DNA from: UBA10133 sp964348455
Lineage (GTDB): Bacteria; Patescibacteriota; Microgenomatia; UBA1400; MFAQ01
NCBI GenBank assembly: GCA_964348455.1
Contig: CAYGCQ010000003.1
Coordinates: forward strand, 1-64,000
Length of the DNA: 64,000 nucleotides
Direction of reading: 5' to 3'
This document shows, piece by piece, positions 28,211 through 36,392 of this stretch; the first letter of the stretch is position 1, and the number at the start of each line of letters is the position of its first letter. The translations under genes were made by a program, and so were the position numbers. The notes beneath the pieces were generated by a model that worked only from the letters and a program-made list of their open reading frames with translations, searched no databases and was not told where the DNA came from.

Positions 28211-28609
28211 TTATTGTAATCCAGGTAAGCTAAGGACTTTGATGCCTATAAAGTTTAACAAGAAGACTGATAAGAGAATGAAGACTAGCCCTGAAATGGC
28301 AGAAGTGATGATTTCTTGGCCCTCTTTGAGCTTGTCCGGGATACCGGCCGAAGTGGTGACGATGAAGACTCCATAAAGCATAAGGAGGAGAGCTAAGCCT
28401 CCACCAAGACCAACGGCGATGCCGATGATGGAGCTGAAGAATGAATCTCCCGAAGTGGTGACTTCTGTGGAGATGCAACCAATTGCCGTATCTACTCCAA
28501 CATTTCCCTTTGTGGTCGTGCAGTAGGGTGAAGTCGCATTTACGATAGATGGAAAAAATATAAATAGAGATAGAAGTGAGGCTGAGAGCAGCTGGGAAAG
28601 GTATTTCAT
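28211..28609 (-). CDS. VirB2/TrbC-like pilin paralogue 9 with classical signal peptide
   Basis: About 132 residues from MKYLSQLLSASLL; unlike the other paralogues it has a conventional signal peptide (LLSLFIFFPSIVNA) and two Cys residues in the following segment (PYCTTTKG, IGCIST). The pilin hairpin follows, with a divergent loop (TSAGIPDKLKEGQ). An ATG six codons earlier (28627) is possible. Confidence 0.8.
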   Translation of the reverse strand: MKYLSQLLSASLLSLFIFFPSIVNATSPYCTTTKGNVGVDTAIGCISTEVTTSGDSFFSSIIGIAVGLGGGLALLLMLYGVFIVTTSAGIPDKLKEGQEIITSAISGLVFILLSVFLLNFIGIKVLSLPGLQ

Positions 28610-28654
28610 GCAAGGTAATTTTATCACGCAAACCGAGTTGAAGTAGATATGAAA

Positions 28655-28680
28655 AAAGAACCCTCATCTGAGGGTTCTTT
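28655..28680 (-). terminator. Rho-independent terminator
   Basis: AAAGAACCCTCATCTGAGGGTTCTTT forms a 10-bp-plus stem with a tight loop and flanking A/T runs. It stands just downstream of the minus-strand gene ending at 28685. Confidence 0.8.
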
Positions 28681-28684
28681 GAGA

Positions 28685-29383
28685 TTATTTCCAGTCATTA
28701 TTACTACAGTTTCGCCGGTATCCAACAGGATAGATACAAGCATTTTGCTTTGTCCAGTTGGAATTGCTTGAGCTCCTGTGAGCGATTACACAGATAAATA
28801 CTTGTTCATCACCAGGTTTTAAAGATAATGATTCGTCACTGCTACAGTTAATTTGTGCAGATAATGAACCAAATGTAATCAAGATATCTTCCTGACCAAG
28901 ATTGCTTACTGAATATTCGTGAGCTATTACAAAGTCTTTTCTGCTCAGATAAAACTCGGAATTGCTTTGGCCCAGATCAGTTATCACGATGGGTGCTTTA
29001 GACCCAAAAATGTTAGTTTCTGTTGGAAACAGAAAGTTGAATGACATCACTGGACTTATGACCAGTAGTAGGATAGCAAGTAAGCTCATTATTTTTACCG
29101 AACTTGTCATCTCTGAAAAATATTTTACATATAAAAAACAGCTAGAAATAAAATATGTAATCCCTGCAATGATGTGAAACGATAATCCTAAGGCGGGGCT
29201 TGCGGTGGTTGGAACGCCTGTAATTAAGGAGAAAGTTAAAAAAGTAAACCCCGCTCCTATTAAGAAAGGAGAAATCAGCAATAACCCTCCTAATAATGCG
29301 ATGCCCCACAGACCAGCCCACCCTAAAGAATCTGTTTTTAATATGAAACCACCGTTTCCGTCAGGAATCCAATGTTGAGACAT
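28685..29383 (-). CDS. Membrane protein of unknown function
   Basis: 232 residues. The first 125 contain three to four hydrophobic helices (LWGIALLGGLLLISPFLI, FHIIAGITYFISSCFLYV, IMSLLAILLLVISPVMSF); the C-terminal ~105 residues are polar with four Cys (INCSS, FICVI, NACIYP, RNCSN), presumably an extracytoplasmic beta domain with disulfides. AGAGGT 8 bases before the ATG is a possible ribosome site. Followed by its own terminator, so probably monocistronic. No family recognised. Confidence 0.8.
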   Translation of the reverse strand: MSQHWIPDGNGGFILKTDSLGWAGLWGIALLGGLLLISPFLIGAGFTFLTFSLITGVPTTASPALGLSFHIIAGITYFISSCFLYVKYFSEMTSSVKIMSLLAILLLVISPVMSFNFLFPTETNIFGSKAPIVITDLGQSNSEFYLSRKDFVIAHEYSVSNLGQEDILITFGSLSAQINCSSDESLSLKPGDEQVFICVIAHRSSSNSNWTKQNACIYPVGYRRNCSNNDWK

Positions 29384-29495
29384 ATTTACCTCTACTTTTA
29401 ATTTTTGAACGTGCTGGTGGGTATTATAAGGCTATAGGACTTAAATAACAACAATTTACCGTCAGTGGAACGGTCGATGAGTTAAACTTAAAGAG

Positions 29496-31226
29496 ATGAA
29501 GTGGCGAATTTTACTATTGTTGGTGATTCTTGGTAGTGTTTACGCCGGATTGGTGCATGCCGATACGAATTGTGATGGAAAAAATGGAGATGAACTAATT
29601 ACTTGTTTAGGTACTCAGATTACGGAACTGAATAAATCTTTGGAAATGAGTAAGGCGGCCACGGCACCTCTAGAGACTGAAATATCTAAATTGAGTGCTC
29701 GAGTAAAATCGATTCAGTCACAAATTAATGTGGCAGTGGCGAAGCTGAAAACGACAGAGGCAGGCATAAAAGAGAGGGGGGCGAAAGTTTCGACCCAATA
29801 TGTAGTGCTGTCGGCCAAGATTCGTGAAATGTATATCCGACTTAGATCTCAACCCCTGTGGATAAGCTTGCTATCTAAAACAAGTATGGGGAAAGCTAGA
29901 CTAGAGTTGGCTTATCGACAAGAAAGCAGCGATAGGGATAAGCAGGTAATCGTAAGTTTGGTTTCGGAGATAGGACAACTAGAAGAAGATAAGAAGAATT
30001 TGGAGATACAGAAGGATCAGCTGGCAAAACTTCAGGCTGAACTCGACAAGCAGAATGATTTTTTCTTGGGTGAGGTAAAAAAGGCTAAAGATTATCAGAA
30101 AGATCTAACCGGTAAAATTGCAGCTTTGTCGGCACAGCAACAAGCTATCTTGGCTGCTCGTTCCGGGTCATTTATTACGGGTGTAGGATCTGTTCCTATT
30201 GGTTCGGATTACAATGCTTCAATAGCCGGTTTTAATGAAAATGCTCCAGGAGGCTCTTTCGGAGTCTTTAGTTTTGGAGCATTTACACATAGAAAAGGGA
30301 TGAGCCAGTATGGAGCAAAGGCTAGAGCAAGCAACCAAAGCTACGAAGACATTCTTCAGGCTTATTATGGAAAACGACCTGTGAAGAAAGATACTGGGGG
30401 TGACATTATAGTTAATGGAGGCTCTATGAATTTTGAAGGAAGGTATCTATTGGGAATTGCGGAAATGCCTTCGGACTGGCCGGAAAATGCCTTGAAGGCT
30501 CAAGCCGTGGCAGCGAGAACATATGCTTACAGATATAAACAGGAGGGCAAGTCCATTTGTACGACAGAAGCTTGCCAGGTCTTTTCCAGTAGTAAGGCCG
30601 ACAATTCACCAGAAGCTTGGAAAAAGGCTGTTAAAGACACAGAAGGTATGGTTTTGGAAGATGTCGTGACTTATTACTCTTCGACGACAGGGGGTTATAT
30701 AAGCACTTCTGGCTGGGATACAACAGATCATGAGGGTGGCGGAGATTGGACTAGTCGGGCATATGAGAGTGTAGCTGGTAGCCCCTGGTTTTATAAGTCG
30801 TGGTATAGAAGTGGTTATAAAAACTCAGATAATGATTGTGGGAGAAAGCCTTGGCTGAGTGAAGAAGAAATGTCGGACATTCTAAATGCTTGGTTGGTTT
30901 TGAAAAAAGGTGAAGGTAATGGAGCCGATACCGGAAGAATTGTCCCGGTGACAATAAACAGCTGTCGGGTTGGGGGTCAGGGAGGTGATCCTTATAGTAT
31001 GAGTGATCTGAAATCTAAAGTTTCTAATCCTGTTACTAGTATTAGTGGAAAACCATCGGTTACCCATGATAGTTCGGGAAATACAACAAACGTTCGGTTT
31101 AGCACTAACCGGGGGGAGATAAACATGTCGGGATCTGAGTTTAAGGAAGTTTTTAATACAAGAGCCCCCGGATATATTTCGATTCCTCAAAAAGGATTTG
31201 CTTTTTTTAATATTGAAAGGAAATAA
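29496..31226 (+). CDS. Secreted SpoIID/LytB-domain protein with N-terminal coiled coil
   Basis: 576 residues. A signal peptide (LLLLVILGSVYAGLVHA) precedes a long coiled coil (about 40-205), like the hinge region of PcsB-type wall hydrolase regulators. From about residue 255 comes a SpoIID domain: GAFTHRKGMSQYGAKARAS, LGIAEMPSDWPENALKAQAV, ARTYAYRY and SSTTGGYIS. SpoIID proteins act on peptidoglycan as lytic transglycosylases. The protein probably remodels the wall. A -10-like TAAACT (29483-29488) ends 7 bases before the ATG. It is followed by a repeat-rich intergenic region. Confidence 0.92.
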   Translation: MKWRILLLLVILGSVYAGLVHADTNCDGKNGDELITCLGTQITELNKSLEMSKAATAPLETEISKLSARVKSIQSQINVAVAKLKTTEAGIKERGAKVSTQYVVLSAKIREMYIRLRSQPLWISLLSKTSMGKARLELAYRQESSDRDKQVIVSLVSEIGQLEEDKKNLEIQKDQLAKLQAELDKQNDFFLGEVKKAKDYQKDLTGKIAALSAQQQAILAARSGSFITGVGSVPIGSDYNASIAGFNENAPGGSFGVFSFGAFTHRKGMSQYGAKARASNQSYEDILQAYYGKRPVKKDTGGDIIVNGGSMNFEGRYLLGIAEMPSDWPENALKAQAVAARTYAYRYKQEGKSICTTEACQVFSSSKADNSPEAWKKAVKDTEGMVLEDVVTYYSSTTGGYISTSGWDTTDHEGGGDWTSRAYESVAGSPWFYKSWYRSGYKNSDNDCGRKPWLSEEEMSDILNAWLVLKKGEGNGADTGRIVPVTINSCRVGGQGGDPYSMSDLKSKVSNPVTSISGKPSVTHDSSGNTTNVRFSTNRGEINMSGSEFKEVFNTRAPGYISIPQKGFAFFNIERK

Positions 31227-31449
31227 CTACCTGGATTGCCATAGCACTTTGTGCTTCGCAATGAGGGAAGGGGATGGATTCCCGATCAGGTCGGGAATGA
31301 CAGTAATGTGAGATTCCTCCACTCTCCTAGGCGACACTATGACTTCGGTCGGAATGACAAATCGATGGATCTTATTTGATGGATTCCTGCTTTCGCGGGA
31401 ATGACGGTGGTGTGAGATTGCCACAGCACTTCGTGCTTCGCAATGACGA
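31227..31449. repeat. Cluster of dispersed palindromic repeats
   Basis: At least four repeat copies in 220 bases: CTGGATTGCCATAGCAC...GCTTCGCAATGAG at about 31231-31264, ATGGATTCCCGATCAGGTCG at 31274-31303, ATGGATTCCTGCTTTCGCGG at 31379-31406 and TGAGATTGCCACAGCAC...CGCAATGACG at 31409-31448. Peptides in minus-strand frames (CEARSAVAIS and similar) are translations of these repeats. Confidence 0.7.
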
Positions 31450-31472
31450 CGTGGTGTTTGGTACAATTAGGT

Positions 31473-32117
31473 ATGCCGGAAGTTTATAAAGCAGATTCAG
31501 TAAAATATTCACCGGAAGTGAAGAAGCTGTTAGCTGAATTGGATTCGGGAGGAATTCTGGGTTCTTTCTTCGCTCATCCAAAAAGATGCAGATTTGAGAC
31601 TCAGCAGGACGATGAAGAAATTTTGATACTTGGAAGAAGACACTTTATCACGAATCTAAAATGGATGGCGGTGATGTGCTTTGCTTTTGTAGTTCCTTTC
31701 GTCTGGGGTGAGTTTCCTTTTATAAAAGCATTGGATGGTAATACTTTGGTTAGTTTGGTAATGCTTTGGTACATGGTTCTGATTTTCTTTGGAATGCAAA
31801 ACTTTTTGATGTGGTTCTATAACGTATATATTGTGACTAATGAAAGATTAGTTGATATTGATTTTGCGGGACTTTTGAGTAAGACTGTAAATGTGGCACA
31901 GATTGGAAATATTGAAGATGTAAATTATTCTCAACAAGGAATTATGGCAAGCTTTTTTAACTACGGTGATGTAATTGTGCAGACAGCTTCAGAGCAGAGA
32001 ACTCCCGACACTTCAGGGGAAGCATCTGCTTTTACTTTTGAAGCGATTGGGCTACCGGATAAAGTATCGGCAATGATTTCTCAATTAATAGAAGATTCAG
32101 GTAAACGATGGAGATAA
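31473..32117 (+). CDS. Membrane protein with PH-like domain
   Basis: About 214 residues from the ATG at 31473 (MPEVYKAD). A soluble N-terminal part is followed by two adjacent membrane helices near 60-120 (MAVMCFAFVVPFVWG, LVMLWYMVLIFFGMQNFLM) and a C-terminal PH-like segment (YIVTNERLVDIDFAGLL ... IGNIEDVNY), as in bacterial YdbS/DUF304-type membrane proteins. I prefer this start because a -10-like TACAAT (31462-31467) ends 5 bases before it. It overlaps the next small gene by 10 bases. Confidence 0.82.
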   Translation: MPEVYKADSVKYSPEVKKLLAELDSGGILGSFFAHPKRCRFETQQDDEEILILGRRHFITNLKWMAVMCFAFVVPFVWGEFPFIKALDGNTLVSLVMLWYMVLIFFGMQNFLMWFYNVYIVTNERLVDIDFAGLLSKTVNVAQIGNIEDVNYSQQGIMASFFNYGDVIVQTASEQRTPDTSGEASAFTFEAIGLPDKVSAMISQLIEDSGKRWR

Positions 32118-32329
32118 TACCAGGAGTAACTATTAGTCTTAGTATGATTGTCGGGTGGATGATCAAGGTTTCGATGGTGCTTTTGAGTATTTTGGGATTG
32201 ATTATGATACGACAGGAAACTTTGATGGACAAAGTTGTTGACTTATCTATTGGTAAAAGTTTAAAGTTTTTTGTTTGGGCGTTCTTTCTTTTGTCTCTCT
32301 TCGTGACTGTTATAGTACTATTAGCTTAG
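32108..32329 (+). CDS. Small two-helix membrane protein
   Basis: 73 residues, almost entirely two membrane helices (MIVGWMIKVSMVLLSILGLIM and FFVWAFFLLSLFVTVIVLLA) joined by a short polar loop. It overlaps the 3' end of the PH-like gene and precedes the next gene by 21 bases, so it belongs to the same unit. Function unknown. Confidence 0.75.
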   Translation: MEIIPGVTISLSMIVGWMIKVSMVLLSILGLIMIRQETLMDKVVDLSIGKSLKFFVWAFFLLSLFVTVIVLLA

Positions 32330-32350
32330 GAAAGGAATACCTGCCCAACA

Positions 32351-34273
32351 ATGAATACAGGATTAGGACTATCTTTTTGGAGAATTGTAAATGAAGAAGG
32401 AGCTAATGGATGGGCTCAGATATATGCACGAATTCCGTACGACGACCAAGAGTTGCAGGAGAAAGGTGCTTTGTTTGGAGTGGTTTTGGGAGAACAAAGA
32501 GAAGACTGGGCTGATGTTGATGCAGAATTGATGGGGTGGGTAGAAGAGTATTTTAATAAGTTAGATTCTTTAGGTGATTTGGGTAGTTTTGGAAATAGCT
32601 GGCAAGAAAAATATCCAAAAATGACTGGAGTGTGGGTTTGGATAAATGTAAAGAATGGTAAGCGAGAAATAAGAATAACAAGGTGGGGTGAGGGAGAGGT
32701 GACTCTGGTGCGCGAAGGAATAGAGTTTGATTTTTCAAAAAATTTAGTTCCAGGAAAAGTGATTAAAGGAGTGGCTGGAGATGGAGACAAGTTAGTCATC
32801 TATTCAGGACTGCTTACATCCGAAATTACTGAAGGTTTACCTAAGTCTACCGAGACTGATATTGCACGATGGACTAAAGAGCTTATGGATAGTGGAAATG
32901 CAGCTGCCGGGTTGATATTTAATTTTGGAAAACTTGAAGAAGAAAATGAAGATCAAATCAAGAATTCAAGAGCCCAAGAGCTCAAGAACTCAATAAATCA
33001 AGGAGTTAAGTCAGAAGTGGAAGCAATGATATCTGAAGGCAATGAAGAAGTAATTGTAAGAAGTCGTAGTTATGATTTGGCGCAAGATAGGCTGGTAGGC
33101 CCTCTGGGATTTAAAGAAAAAATGATTAATAGGTGGAGAAACTTTCGACAGGTTAAACAAAAAGGTTTAGTTGGTAGAAAAGACAATACTAAGAGAAAAA
33201 AAATATCAATGTTATTAGGAGTTATCTTTTTGGTTTCACTGGTAGTGAGTTTAATTTTTGGGTCGATAAAAATAAGACAAACGGCTGAACTCAAGAAGTG
33301 GCAGAGTTTTTCGGAACCGATTATTAAGAGTCTTCAGGAGGCAAGTAATTTGGTGAGTCTGAATCCCACTGGAGCAAAGAAAATAATTGAAGCTGTAAAG
33401 TTCGAGTTCAATAGTGAAAAAAGTCAGTTTGAGAATGGGAAATATAAAAATGATTTGCTTGATTTAGAAAAAAAGATTGAAGAGGGATGGACAGTGGCTT
33501 CAGGAGAAAAGGAAAGCGAAGTGGAGGAGGTATTAAGAATTGATCTAGTAAGACAAGGATTTAAAGGTGAAAGATTGGGAGTAGTTAAGGGCAACCAGTT
33601 CATGGCATTGGACTCAGCTATGGGAGTAGTGGTGACAGCAGATGCGGGAACTAAGGACATAAAAGTCGTAGCCGGTAAGGGAGATGGTCTGGGTTGGATA
33701 GATGTAGCCGGAGATGCAAGCAAGCCAATGGTTCTGAGCAGTGGTGGTGTGAGGGACGCATTAACGGGAGTGGATTTAATAAAGTTTGATGCTGCAGTGG
33801 CTAATCCTGTAACTTTGGGAAAGTTTGGAAGCAATCTCTATGTGTTGGATCAAGCAAATAAAGAAATTTATAAGTACACGGGGGTGGCCGACGGATTCGG
33901 TGATAGAACTAGATGGCTACAGCAAGACCAGACGATATCGTTTGAACCCGTAGATATGGCCATGGATAGTGATATTTGGATAGCTGGTGTAACAGGACAA
34001 GTAGAGAGGTTTAGGAGGGGGTCCAAAGAACAGTTCTCCCTTAGCGGTGTGCCTTCGACAATTAAGGTGAAAAGAATTGCTGTAGAGCAAGATGGCACGA
34101 GGTTAGCCTTACTCGATAGTACATCTGGAAACGTGGTAATCTGCGATAAAGAGTCCGGAGTTTGCAGTAAAATTTTGAAATCGGGTAAGTTGATTGGGGC
34201 AGGGGATATTGAGTTTGACGAAGATGGTCAGCTGATGGTGTTGTTTGTTGGAACTGTTGGAGTAGTGAAGTAG
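32351..34273 (+). CDS. Membrane protein with degenerate PP2C-like N-terminus and propeller-like C-terminus
   Basis: 640 residues. The first ~215 resemble a PP2C phosphatase fold without its metal-binding aspartates (weak: the WINVKNGKREIRITRWGEG and AAAGLIFNFGKL strands), followed by a linker, one membrane helix (MLLGVIFLVSLVVSLIFG, about residue 280), a short coiled coil, and about 250 residues of repeated beta strands (VDMAMDSDIWIAGVTG, IAVEQDGTRLALLDS) that look like a beta-propeller. Third gene of the PH-like/small membrane unit. Seen: the topology. Inferred: the two domain assignments. A sensor or scaffold role across the membrane would fit. Confidence 0.82.
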   Translation: MNTGLGLSFWRIVNEEGANGWAQIYARIPYDDQELQEKGALFGVVLGEQREDWADVDAELMGWVEEYFNKLDSLGDLGSFGNSWQEKYPKMTGVWVWINVKNGKREIRITRWGEGEVTLVREGIEFDFSKNLVPGKVIKGVAGDGDKLVIYSGLLTSEITEGLPKSTETDIARWTKELMDSGNAAAGLIFNFGKLEEENEDQIKNSRAQELKNSINQGVKSEVEAMISEGNEEVIVRSRSYDLAQDRLVGPLGFKEKMINRWRNFRQVKQKGLVGRKDNTKRKKISMLLGVIFLVSLVVSLIFGSIKIRQTAELKKWQSFSEPIIKSLQEASNLVSLNPTGAKKIIEAVKFEFNSEKSQFENGKYKNDLLDLEKKIEEGWTVASGEKESEVEEVLRIDLVRQGFKGERLGVVKGNQFMALDSAMGVVVTADAGTKDIKVVAGKGDGLGWIDVAGDASKPMVLSSGGVRDALTGVDLIKFDAAVANPVTLGKFGSNLYVLDQANKEIYKYTGVADGFGDRTRWLQQDQTISFEPVDMAMDSDIWIAGVTGQVERFRRGSKEQFSLSGVPSTIKVKRIAVEQDGTRLALLDSTSGNVVICDKESGVCSKILKSGKLIGAGDIEFDEDGQLMVLFVGTVGVVK

Positions 34274-34333
34274 CTGGGGGTGTACGGGGAGAATTGAAGC
34301 CACCGATATTTGCTTTGCAAATTCGTCGGCCCC

Positions 34334-34365
34334 GACTCGCTGGGTTCGTTACGAAACCAGCTCCG
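34334..34365. repeat. Dispersed hairpin repeat (GGTTCGTTACGAAACC family)
   Basis: CTGGGTTCGTTACGAAACCAG is a near-perfect hairpin, also present with small changes at 42617-42650 (CAGGTTCGTTACGAAACTG). The gap between the propeller gene and the tmRNA terminator contains nothing else that I can identify. Confidence 0.55.
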
Positions 34366-34394
34366 TCATTGTTCGACTCTCTCGAGTGACAACC

Positions 34395-34423
34395 AAAAAA
34401 TCCACCGCAAGGGTGGACTTTTT
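34395..34423 (-). terminator. Rho-independent terminator of the tmRNA gene
   Basis: TCCACC-GCAA-GGGTGGA stem-loop (34401-34417) with A-tract on one side and T-tract on the other; it lies a few bases past the 3' end of the minus-strand tmRNA. Confidence 0.85.
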
Positions 34424-34428
34424 GTTTG

Positions 34429-34841
34429 TGGAGACGGAGAGAATCGAACTCTCGTCTGAAATATTAAGTCTACAGGGTCTACAAGCGTAGTTTGCCGATT
34501 TTCCATAAAGCTTCAGGCAAACGAGAACACTTTATGGTTGATCTAGAATAAGTTAGTCTTCAGGCCTAAATCAAACCTGAGGAATTCAATCCGGTATTTT
34601 TTCGCCTTGTGAGTAGCCCGGGATCCGCCGGCTCTCAAGACGTCTTCAAGCTACTATTTAGGCAAAAGCGTAAACTGGAGCGGAAGATTTGGCTTCACCA
34701 AAAATGGATTTGACTCCACTAGAAATGAATCCAAGTATTTTGTCTTCTTTGTTGACAATTAAGTTTTGGTCTTTTTGACTCCTATTACCAAAGGAGGCTT
34801 GCAACTGTAAACGTACTACCCCATCGAATCCTGTCGTCCCC
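34429..34841 (-). ncRNA. ssrA: Transfer-messenger RNA (tmRNA)
   Basis: Rescues stalled ribosomes by trans-translation. The minus strand starts GGGGACGACAGGATTCGATG, the usual tmRNA 5' end, and finishes GGTTCGATTCTCTCCGTCTCC-like with the tRNA T arm; GGGGACG pairs with CGTCTCC as acceptor stem. CCA is not encoded. The tag frame ends SSAPVYAFA and TAA at 34658-34660. If the resume codon lies at a conventional ~90 nucleotides from the 5' end, the tag is about 30 residues (from VNKEDKILGF), longer than the ~10 residues of well-studied bacteria. The smpB gene lies 350 bases upstream on the same strand. Confidence 0.95.
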
Positions 34842-34886
34842 ATGTCTTATAGTAACAGAATTAGCTTCAAAAATCAAGTTAAGCGC

Positions 34887-34932
34887 GTGGCGTGAGATTG
34901 CCGCGGTTCGGAGTACCGAAACTCGCAATGAC
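34887..34932. repeat. Dispersed palindromic repeat
   Basis: GTGGCGTGAGATTGCCGCGG ... CCGAAACTCGCAATGACG, the same family as 23184-23230. It sits between the tmRNA promoter region and the small gene at 34938-35195. Confidence 0.7.
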
Positions 34933-34937
34933 GAATA

Positions 34938-35195
34938 TTAGGCACGGAGGCCTCGGAGGAAACCGATCTTCTCGGTTAGATTGACTCCCATCATTTGATC
35001 ACGACTAGCTTGCATGACAACAGCAGCCAAAAAGAGGTCAAATTCATTTTCATCCATAGCTTTAATCTTAGCTTTGATACCTTCTTGAAATTTTTTTAAG
35101 CTCATTTTAGCCGTGAATTCACCTGCCCAAGGGTACTTAGAAACACATTCAGGCATAATTTTAGTCCAGAACAGATCCATTTTTTGTCCTTTCAT
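34938..35195 (-). CDS. Small hypothetical helical protein downstream of smpB
   Basis: 85 residues, mixed charge, helical, no membrane segment, no family recognised. Its ATG overlaps the TGA of smpB (ATGA, 35192-35195), so it is translationally coupled to SmpB. An inner ATG (MDLFWTK) is an alternative start. Position between smpB and the tmRNA gene suggests, without proof, a role near trans-translation. Confidence 0.7.
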   Translation of the reverse strand: MKGQKMDLFWTKIMPECVSKYPWAGEFTAKMSLKKFQEGIKAKIKAMDENEFDLFLAAVVMQASRDQMMGVNLTEKIGFLRGLRA

Positions 35196-35632
35196 CTATT
35201 GTTTTTTAAACGTCTTGCTAGGCTCAGGTTTGAGTCCCTTTTTTTAATCAACTCTCTCTTTTCAAATTTCTTCTTGCCCCGCACGAGAGCGATTTGCACC
35301 TTCACGAGACTACCCTTATTATACAGCTTCAGAGGCACCAAAGTCAAACCGGCTGACCTCATTTTGGAGTTTATAGCCACGATTTCTTTCTTATGTAAAA
35401 GCAGCCTCCTGATGCGTGATGGGTCGTAATCTTCGTCTGTAGCAAACTTGTATTTTTGGATATTGAGGCCAGTTAGATAGGCACCGTCTTCTTTAATTAT
35501 GACTCTGGCTCCTGCAAAGGTTGCTCCACCGCCTCTAAGACTCTTAACTTCTGCTCCTGTCAGTTCAATTCCCGCCTCGTAAGGTTCAATGACTTCGTAA
35601 TCAAAATATGCTTTTTTGTTCTGGATACTCAC
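35192..35632 (-). CDS. smpB: SsrA-binding protein SmpB
   Basis: Binds the tRNA-like part of tmRNA and delivers it to stalled ribosomes. The 146-residue protein has the family's YFDYEVIEPYEAGIELTGAE start, KSLRGG, and a basic C-terminal tail (KRELIKKRDSNLSLARRLKN) that probes the empty mRNA channel. The start codon is GTG (35630-35632); TATAAT on the reverse strand (35640-35645) ends 7 bases before it, so the mRNA looks leaderless. Its partner ssrA is close by on the same strand. Confidence 0.96.
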   Translation of the reverse strand: MSIQNKKAYFDYEVIEPYEAGIELTGAEVKSLRGGGATFAGARVIIKEDGAYLTGLNIQKYKFATDEDYDPSRIRRLLLHKKEIVAINSKMRSAGLTLVPLKLYNKGSLVKVQIALVRGKKKFEKRELIKKRDSNLSLARRLKNNR

Positions 35633-35699
35633 AAGGTCTATTATACGTTCTAGTTGTCTCTTCGAGATTGCTAGTGTGAAGATAGAGCTAAAATAAATT

Positions 35700-36374
35700 A
35701 TGGTTTTGGAAGCAATAATTGATTTTGTTTACCCCAAAATGTGTATAAGCTGTGGAGAACAGGGGGGCTTTTTGTGTGAAAGCTGTAAAGACCGACTTGA
35801 CACTGCGGACCAGATTTGTCCTATGTGTGGAGAAGGTTCCCCTATGGGTTGGACACATCCTTCATGCAAAAAATATCGTAGTATGGATGGTCTAATTGTC
35901 CTTTTTGAATATAAGGAGCCTGTAATGAGGTCTGTAGTTGATGGGATTAAGTATGGATTCAATAAGGAGTTGCCTGAGATTGTCCTAAAAGACTTCAGAT
36001 TCGAATTTGGAATCAAATTTGATATGGTGGTGCCGGTTCCATTGCATTTCTATCGAGAGAATTGGCGAGGATTTAATCAGGCTGAGTTGTTGGGGGAAAC
36101 TATATTATCTCAAGTTCCTGGCTTTAAAATGGAAAAAGTTTTACTCAGAAGTAAAAATACTAAACAACAAGTGTTAATGAAGACTCGGGAGGAGAGAGAA
36201 AATAACATTAAGGGGGTTTTTGTTGTAAAAAATAATTGGAAGGGGAAGGTGAAAGGGAAAAATGTTTTATTGGTGGATGATGTTTTTACTAGTGGGGCAG
36301 ACATGAGGGAATGCACTGAGATGCTTAAAAAATCAGGAGTAAAAACTGTGTGGGGGCTGGCACTGGCTCACTAA
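35700..36374 (+). CDS. comF: ComF-family phosphoribosyltransferase-like protein
   Basis: 224 residues with an N-terminal double zinc-finger-like region (CISCGEQGGFLCESC, ICPMCGEGS) and a C-terminal phosphoribosyltransferase motif VLLVDDVFTSGADMREC, the ComF layout. ComF proteins support uptake of transforming DNA in competent bacteria; whether this cell takes up DNA cannot be judged from this window. The -10-like TAAAAT (35689-35694) ends 5 bases before the ATG. It is divergent from smpB, with the two -10 boxes 43 bases apart. Confidence 0.92.
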   Translation: MVLEAIIDFVYPKMCISCGEQGGFLCESCKDRLDTADQICPMCGEGSPMGWTHPSCKKYRSMDGLIVLFEYKEPVMRSVVDGIKYGFNKELPEIVLKDFRFEFGIKFDMVVPVPLHFYRENWRGFNQAELLGETILSQVPGFKMEKVLLRSKNTKQQVLMKTREERENNIKGVFVVKNNWKGKVKGKNVLLVDDVFTSGADMRECTEMLKKSGVKTVWGLALAH

Positions 36375-36392
36375 TCTATTACAATATTAGAT

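Noticed and set aside
3544..28609. Integrated conjugative element
   Set aside because: No relaxase, coupling ATPase, integrase or flanking att repeats; housekeeping genes are interleaved.
31227..31581. Minus-strand frames with CEARSAVAIS- and SFPRKQESIK-type peptides
   Set aside because: These peptides are read-through of dispersed repeats and recur wherever the repeats occur.
34658..34843. 61-residue minus-strand frame
   Set aside because: It is the 5' part and tag frame of the tmRNA, not a separate gene.
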